NCBI GenBank assembly: GCA_964579135.1
Contig: CAZOFD010000001.1
Span: 34,483-98,482, forward strand
DNA from: CAG-390 sp964579135
GTDB lineage: Bacteria > Bacillota > Clostridia > Oscillospirales > CAG-272
DNA: 64,000 nt
Direction: 5' to 3'
Position 1 is the first letter of the stretch; every line of letters starts with the position of its first letter. The notes beneath the pieces are model-generated. The model had not been told where the DNA came from, searched no databases, and was given only the letters and a program-made list of their open reading frames with translations. The translations under genes and the position numbers were made by a program. This document shows positions 61,564-64,000 of this stretch, one piece after another.

Positions 61564-61779
61564 AGCTGCCCTCCCGTGTTTTTATGATGCTATATTATAC
61601 CTCGAAATCGTCGACTCGGATATTATCTCCGCAGAATGCTTTGTGCCAAGCGGACGTTTCGTCAATACACTCCACAGGGATTTTCCCGCCGGTCTCGTCG
61701 GATTGTCCGCAAACGTTTTCCCCCGCGCATCTTGATTTTCGCCCCCCGCTTTTCCATCCGCCTTTTTGGAAATAAACGA
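61564..61779. other. Intergenic region upstream of the integrase
   Basis: Holds a TATAAT (minus strand, 61594-61599) 30 bp before the integrase, with no good -35. ORFs on both strands here lack ribosome binding sites and protein-like composition, so I call no gene. Confidence 0.5.
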
Positions 61780-61808
61780 TTGACTTACGCGGGATAATAT
61801 GATAAAAT
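61780..61808 (+). promoter_or_regulatory. Promoter of the 98-residue protein/DUF3048 operon
   Basis: TTGACT (61780-61785), 17-bp spacer, TAAAAT (61803-61808), 59 bp before the ATG. Confidence 0.6.
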
Positions 61809-61867
61809 AAGATGTTAACTGTGGGCATTTTCAAAATCGCCCTAATTTCGGAAAGGAAGGTAATCAA

Positions 61868-62164
61868 ATGTCAAAGAAAGAAGAGTTCGCGCCGGTCAAG
61901 GGCAAATACCTCAGATATATGGAGCAACCTCTCGTTCGCGAGGGCAATACCATCTGCTACGGCGATAAAAGCGAAAAATGCTTCCTCATCCTTGAGATAA
62001 TGTCATATAAAAAAGAAAACGGCAAGGACCTGCCGGGAAAAATATTTATACAGATAGTCGAATCGCAGGATCCGTCGAAGATAGTAAAGCAAGGCGAAAA
62101 AGAGGGGCTGCACGACGCGCTGACTATGGGTATGATCTGGCTTGAAAGAGCCAATCGCCAATAA
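61868..62164 (+). CDS. Small conserved-looking cytosolic protein
   Basis: 98 residues with no signal peptide or membrane helix. The ATG follows GGAAAGGAAGG. The sequence alternates strands and polar turns: KGKYLRYMEQPLVREGNTIC, YGDKSEKCFLILEIMSYKK, KIFIQIVESQDPSKIVKQGE, and a final helix LHDALTMGMIWLERANRQ. This looks like a compact beta-sheet protein with a C-terminal helix. I do not recognise a named family. It lies 18 bp before the DUF3048 lipoprotein gene, probably co-transcribed. Confidence 0.78.
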   Translation: MSKKEEFAPVKGKYLRYMEQPLVREGNTICYGDKSEKCFLILEIMSYKKENGKDLPGKIFIQIVESQDPSKIVKQGEKEGLHDALTMGMIWLERANRQ

Positions 62165-62182
62165 GCAAGGGCTTAAACCGAG

Positions 62183-63400
62183 ATGAAATCCCAAAAGATC
62201 TTCAAAAAGCGCACGCTTCGCCGAACTCTTATATTCGCTCTCGTTGCAGCTTCGCTCCTCTCTTCCGGGTGCGCCTCGTTCGGTTTAGGCGACGATACGA
62301 GCGATACGCCGGGCGGAGGAAAAATAACGACTCCCCCCTCCGCAACGCTTGAGCCGAGCGGCTCTCTGCCCTCGAACACCACACCGAGCGGCACGACAGC
62401 AGGCGGCGACGGGTCGATCTCGCCGGAGATCGGTAAATACGTCGACCCGCTCACGGGGCTTAAATGCGACTACGATATGTCGAAAGTTCGCCCCGTTGCG
62501 ATCGTTCTCGGCAACACGCAAGCCGCCGCACCGCAAAGCGGCATATCGCACGCCGACGTTCTTATCGAATGTATGGTCGAGGGCGGCATATCGCGCCTTA
62601 TTATGATAACAAACGACTATGCCGAGCCTACGGAGACTCCGCTCGTCATCGGACCGGTGCGGTCGACGCGCGACTATATCGTCAGCTTTTCGCAAGCTTT
62701 CGGCGCGCTTATGGTCGGAGCCGGGTACAGCCCTACGGGTTACTCGATCATCAAAAAATACGGTCTTGAGTACATAAACGCCGTGCACGACGCATTTGAC
62801 GGTAACTCGTGCTTTTATCGGGATCCCGCCCGCGTCGCAGCCGGAAGTTATACGGATTCGCTGATGATAACAAACCGCGGCATATACGCGAGCGCACAAT
62901 ATTACAAACACAACTACTCCACCGCTAAAGATATGAGCCCGATAATGAGCTTCAAAGAAAAGGTCTATATCGGCACGTCCCCCGCCACGCACCTCGTTAT
63001 GAAATATTCGAAATATCAGCAGGTGCAAATGATATACAGCAAAGAAACGGGGACGTATTACCGCTATCAATTCGGAAACACCGCGCACCTTGATGCCGAA
63101 ACGGGCGAACAGTTGAATTTTAAAAACGTTTTCGTCCTGTTTACCGAGCAATCTCTCATAGAGGGCGACGACGCAGGCAGGCTTAACGTTGCAGCCGTAG
63201 GCTCCGGCGACGGATACTATCTGACCGACGGAGTGTACACCCCCATAAAATGGGAAAGAGCAGATGACAGCTCCGCCTTTACCTTTACAACCGCGGGCGG
63301 AAATCCCATACAGGTCAACAGCGGAAAAAGCTTTATCGCCGTACTTCCCGATTATCTCAAGGACTCGGGCGCTATCGACCTTAATTACAGTTTGAGCTGA
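62183..63400 (+). CDS. DUF3048 lipoprotein (YerB-like)
   Basis: 405-residue exported lipoprotein. The signal peptide ends in a lipobox (LLSSGC, Cys ~30). A Gly/Thr/Pro/Ser-rich linker runs to ~residue 80. The DUF3048 domain follows: DPLTGLKCDYDMSKVRPVAI, APQSGISHADVLIECMVEGG, LVIGPVRSTRDYIVSFSQAF and FKNVFVLFTEQS. A C-terminal portion (LTDGVYTPIKWERADDSS, then IAVLPD) matches DUF3048_C, which resembles the 'kG.w..i.W' layout. Function unknown. A strong terminator follows. Confidence 0.9.
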   Translation: MKSQKIFKKRTLRRTLIFALVAASLLSSGCASFGLGDDTSDTPGGGKITTPPSATLEPSGSLPSNTTPSGTTAGGDGSISPEIGKYVDPLTGLKCDYDMSKVRPVAIVLGNTQAAAPQSGISHADVLIECMVEGGISRLIMITNDYAEPTETPLVIGPVRSTRDYIVSFSQAFGALMVGAGYSPTGYSIIKKYGLEYINAVHDAFDGNSCFYRDPARVAAGSYTDSLMITNRGIYASAQYYKHNYSTAKDMSPIMSFKEKVYIGTSPATHLVMKYSKYQQVQMIYSKETGTYYRYQFGNTAHLDAETGEQLNFKNVFVLFTEQSLIEGDDAGRLNVAAVGSGDGYYLTDGVYTPIKWERADDSSAFTFTTAGGNPIQVNSGKSFIAVLPDYLKDSGAIDLNYSLS

Positions 63401-63406
63401 ATTATA

Positions 63407-63442
63407 CAGGCGTCGGGCAGCAGACCCGACGCCTGCTTTTTT
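63407..63442 (+). terminator. Terminator after the DUF3048 gene
   Basis: 11-bp perfect stem (63407-63417 and 63425-63435) followed by CTTTTTT. Confidence 0.9.
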
Positions 63443-63596
63443 CGAATTTCGTATTTTGCCGTATTTTAACTTCAGGGGAGCGAGGCGGCTTGCGTGCGAC
63501 CGAGAGCGCACTTTCGCTTTTTGCCGTTTGCCGCTTCGGTTTCCGCCGCAAAACCGAGAATCAAGAGACATTTTAATATACAAAGCAAAAAATCTG

Positions 63597-63626
63597 TTGA
63601 CAAACATCGTCAGATATGCTATAATT
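63597..63626 (+). promoter_or_regulatory. Promoter of tRNA-Gln
   Basis: TTGACA (63597-63602), 18-bp spacer, TATAAT (63621-63626), 20 bp before the tRNA. Confidence 0.8.
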
Positions 63627-63645
63627 ATCGGGTAAATGTTATTTT

Positions 63646-63719
63646 GGGATGTCGCCAAGCGGTAAGGCACCAGACTTTGACTCTGGCACTCGTCGGTTCG
63701 AATCCGGCCTTCCCAGCCA
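63646..63719 (+). tRNA. tRNA-Gln (anticodon UUG)
   Basis: Cloverleaf with encoded CCA. D-arm GCCAAGCGGTAAGGC, anticodon arm with loop CTTTGAC (anticodon TTG), T-loop GGTTCGAATCC. The acceptor TGGGATG pairs with CTTCCCA except for a U-U mismatch at position 6:67. A terminator follows directly. Confidence 0.95.
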
Positions 63720-63720
63720 G

Positions 63721-63748
63721 AAAAAAGCACGCGCAAGCGTGCTTTTTT
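63721..63748 (+). terminator. Terminator after tRNA-Gln
   Basis: 12-bp perfect stem (63721-63732 and 63737-63748) with a GCAA loop and a T6 tail within the right arm. Confidence 0.9.
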
Positions 63749-63859
63749 CAGTTTAATTTTTCTCCGAGTCATACCTCGAACGATTTTTACGTATCGAGTC
63801 GAAATACAAAGCAGATTTTTCGCCAACGCCGCTGTCACGGGCGCGAACTCGCAAAAGAA

Positions 63860-63893
63860 AAGCATCCCTAAAGACTCGATTTTCGGGATGCTT
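63860..63893 (-). terminator. Terminator of the minus-strand gene at the window end
   Basis: AAGCATCCC/GGGATGCTT arms (63885-63893 and 63860-63868 read on the minus strand) followed by TTTCTTTT, 12 bp after a minus-strand stop codon at 63906-63908. Confidence 0.65.
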
Positions 63894-63905
63894 GATATAT
63901 CTCTT

Positions 63906-64000
63906 TCACGCACTTCTTATAAGCCGCAGCTTCGCCGCAAAAAACGAAGCGGGCGACGGTTTTCCTGTCAATGTCTCGCCGATTATACCGACGCGAAAAA
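63906..64000 (-). CDS. 3' end of an unidentified minus-strand gene
   Basis: An open frame runs from the window edge to a TGA at 63906. The last residues read GIIGETLTGKPSPASFFAAK then LRLIRSA. A terminator hairpin follows 12 bp later, which supports this frame. Another frame is open to 63868, but its stop lies inside the hairpin. Too short to name. Confidence 0.4.
   Translation of the reverse strand, partial: FRVGIIGETLTGKPSPASFFAAKLRLIRSA

Noticed and set aside
61595..61867. 90-codon minus-strand ORF upstream of the integrase
   Set aside because: It covers the promoter of the plus-strand 98-residue protein gene, has no ribosome binding site and no regular protein composition.
63646..63719. 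tRNA-Gln as attachment site of the integrase at 60631-61563
   Set aside because: Two ordinary operon genes and a terminator lie between them, and I find no repeated copy of the tRNA 3' end near the cassette.
62285..63913. 542-codon minus-strand ORF across the DUF3048 gene and tRNA-Gln
   Set aside because: Runs through a tRNA gene and two terminators; antisense artefact.
63868..64000. Alternative partial minus-strand frame ending at 63868
   Set aside because: Its stop codon lies inside the terminator stem. The frame ending at 63906 leaves the hairpin outside the gene, which is the usual arrangement. Not fully excluded.
1..64000. CRISPR arrays, rRNA genes, insertion sequences
   Set aside because: Looked for by eye; no regularly spaced repeats, rRNA segments or transposase genes were seen. 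Only the tyrosine recombinase suggests mobility.

Overview
The window looks like a metagenome-assembled contig from an endospore-forming member of the Clostridia (Bacillota). The evidence is a complete spoIIIAA-AH operon, AddAB instead of RecBCD, sigma-A promoters close to TTGACA-N17-TATAAT, strong GGAGG ribosome binding sites, a reverse rubrerythrin, an Rrf2 regulator and an Re-type citrate synthase operon, which together point to an anaerobe. A 100-N scaffolding gap at 58445-58544 shows that this is an assembly product. The species cannot be named from sequence alone. Most genes are GC-rich at third positions, so long shadow ORFs lie opposite almost every gene.

Layout. 1-4.3 kb: 3' end of a 6-phosphofructokinase gene, tmcAL (-), ackA (+) and a P-loop ATPase (-). 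4.4-9.3 kb: spoIIIA operon (-), for the channel between mother cell and forespore. 9.4-15.3 kb: alaS (+), a phage-derived pair (tail-fibre-like protein plus M23 lysin, -) and glyA (+). 15.3-21.9 kb: a cobalamin-riboswitch operon with a small basic protein, two DUF4430-type surface proteins (one with a transcobalamin-like alpha-barrel) and a complete ECF transporter (T, fused A-A', S). 22-24.3 kb: Rrf2 regulator and reverse rubrerythrin (-), and a RACo-like ASKHA protein (-). 24.4-27.6 kb: Lrp-type regulator with an aminotransferase, then aspartate kinase. 27.7-35.6 kb: HIT protein, amidohydrolase, rpsU, YfcE-type phosphodiesterase, pth, mfd and a PrsA-like foldase. 35.6-40.1 kb (-): sortase B, RlmA-type methyltransferase, GT2 glycosyltransferase and a secreted RICIN/Ig-like/C39-like protein. 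40.2-43.9 kb (-): htrA, response regulator, histidine kinase. 44.2-52.8 kb (+): queG-like gene, an unknown membrane protein, addB, addA. 53.2-57.7 kb (+): Re-citrate synthase, aconitase, isocitrate dehydrogenase. 57.8-61.6 kb (-): an AT-richer cassette of a zinc-ribbon membrane protein, a membrane protein, an SPFH/zinc-ribbon protein and a tyrosine recombinase. 61.8-64 kb: a small conserved-looking protein, a DUF3048 lipoprotein, tRNA-Gln(UUG) and the end of an unidentified minus-strand gene.

How the genes work together. Cobalamin is a recurring theme. The riboswitch-controlled uptake operon (15.3-21.9 kb) sits a few kilobases from a RACo-like corrinoid-activator homologue, and a QueG-like B12-dependent enzyme is encoded at 44.2 kb. 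No B12 synthesis gene is seen here, so salvage is a reasonable inference. The Re-citrate synthase, aconitase and isocitrate dehydrogenase genes overlap end to end and would give an oxidative route from acetyl-CoA and oxaloacetate to 2-oxoglutarate for glutamate synthesis. The envelope block (sortase, PETGD surface protein, HtrA two-component operon, PrsA, C39-like protein) suggests an actively remodelled Gram-positive-type surface.

The most interesting parts are the transcobalamin-like B12 capture operon, the low-GC SPFH/zinc-ribbon cassette next to a lone integrase (with a probable assembly artefact inside it), and the isolated phage tail-fibre/lysin pair.
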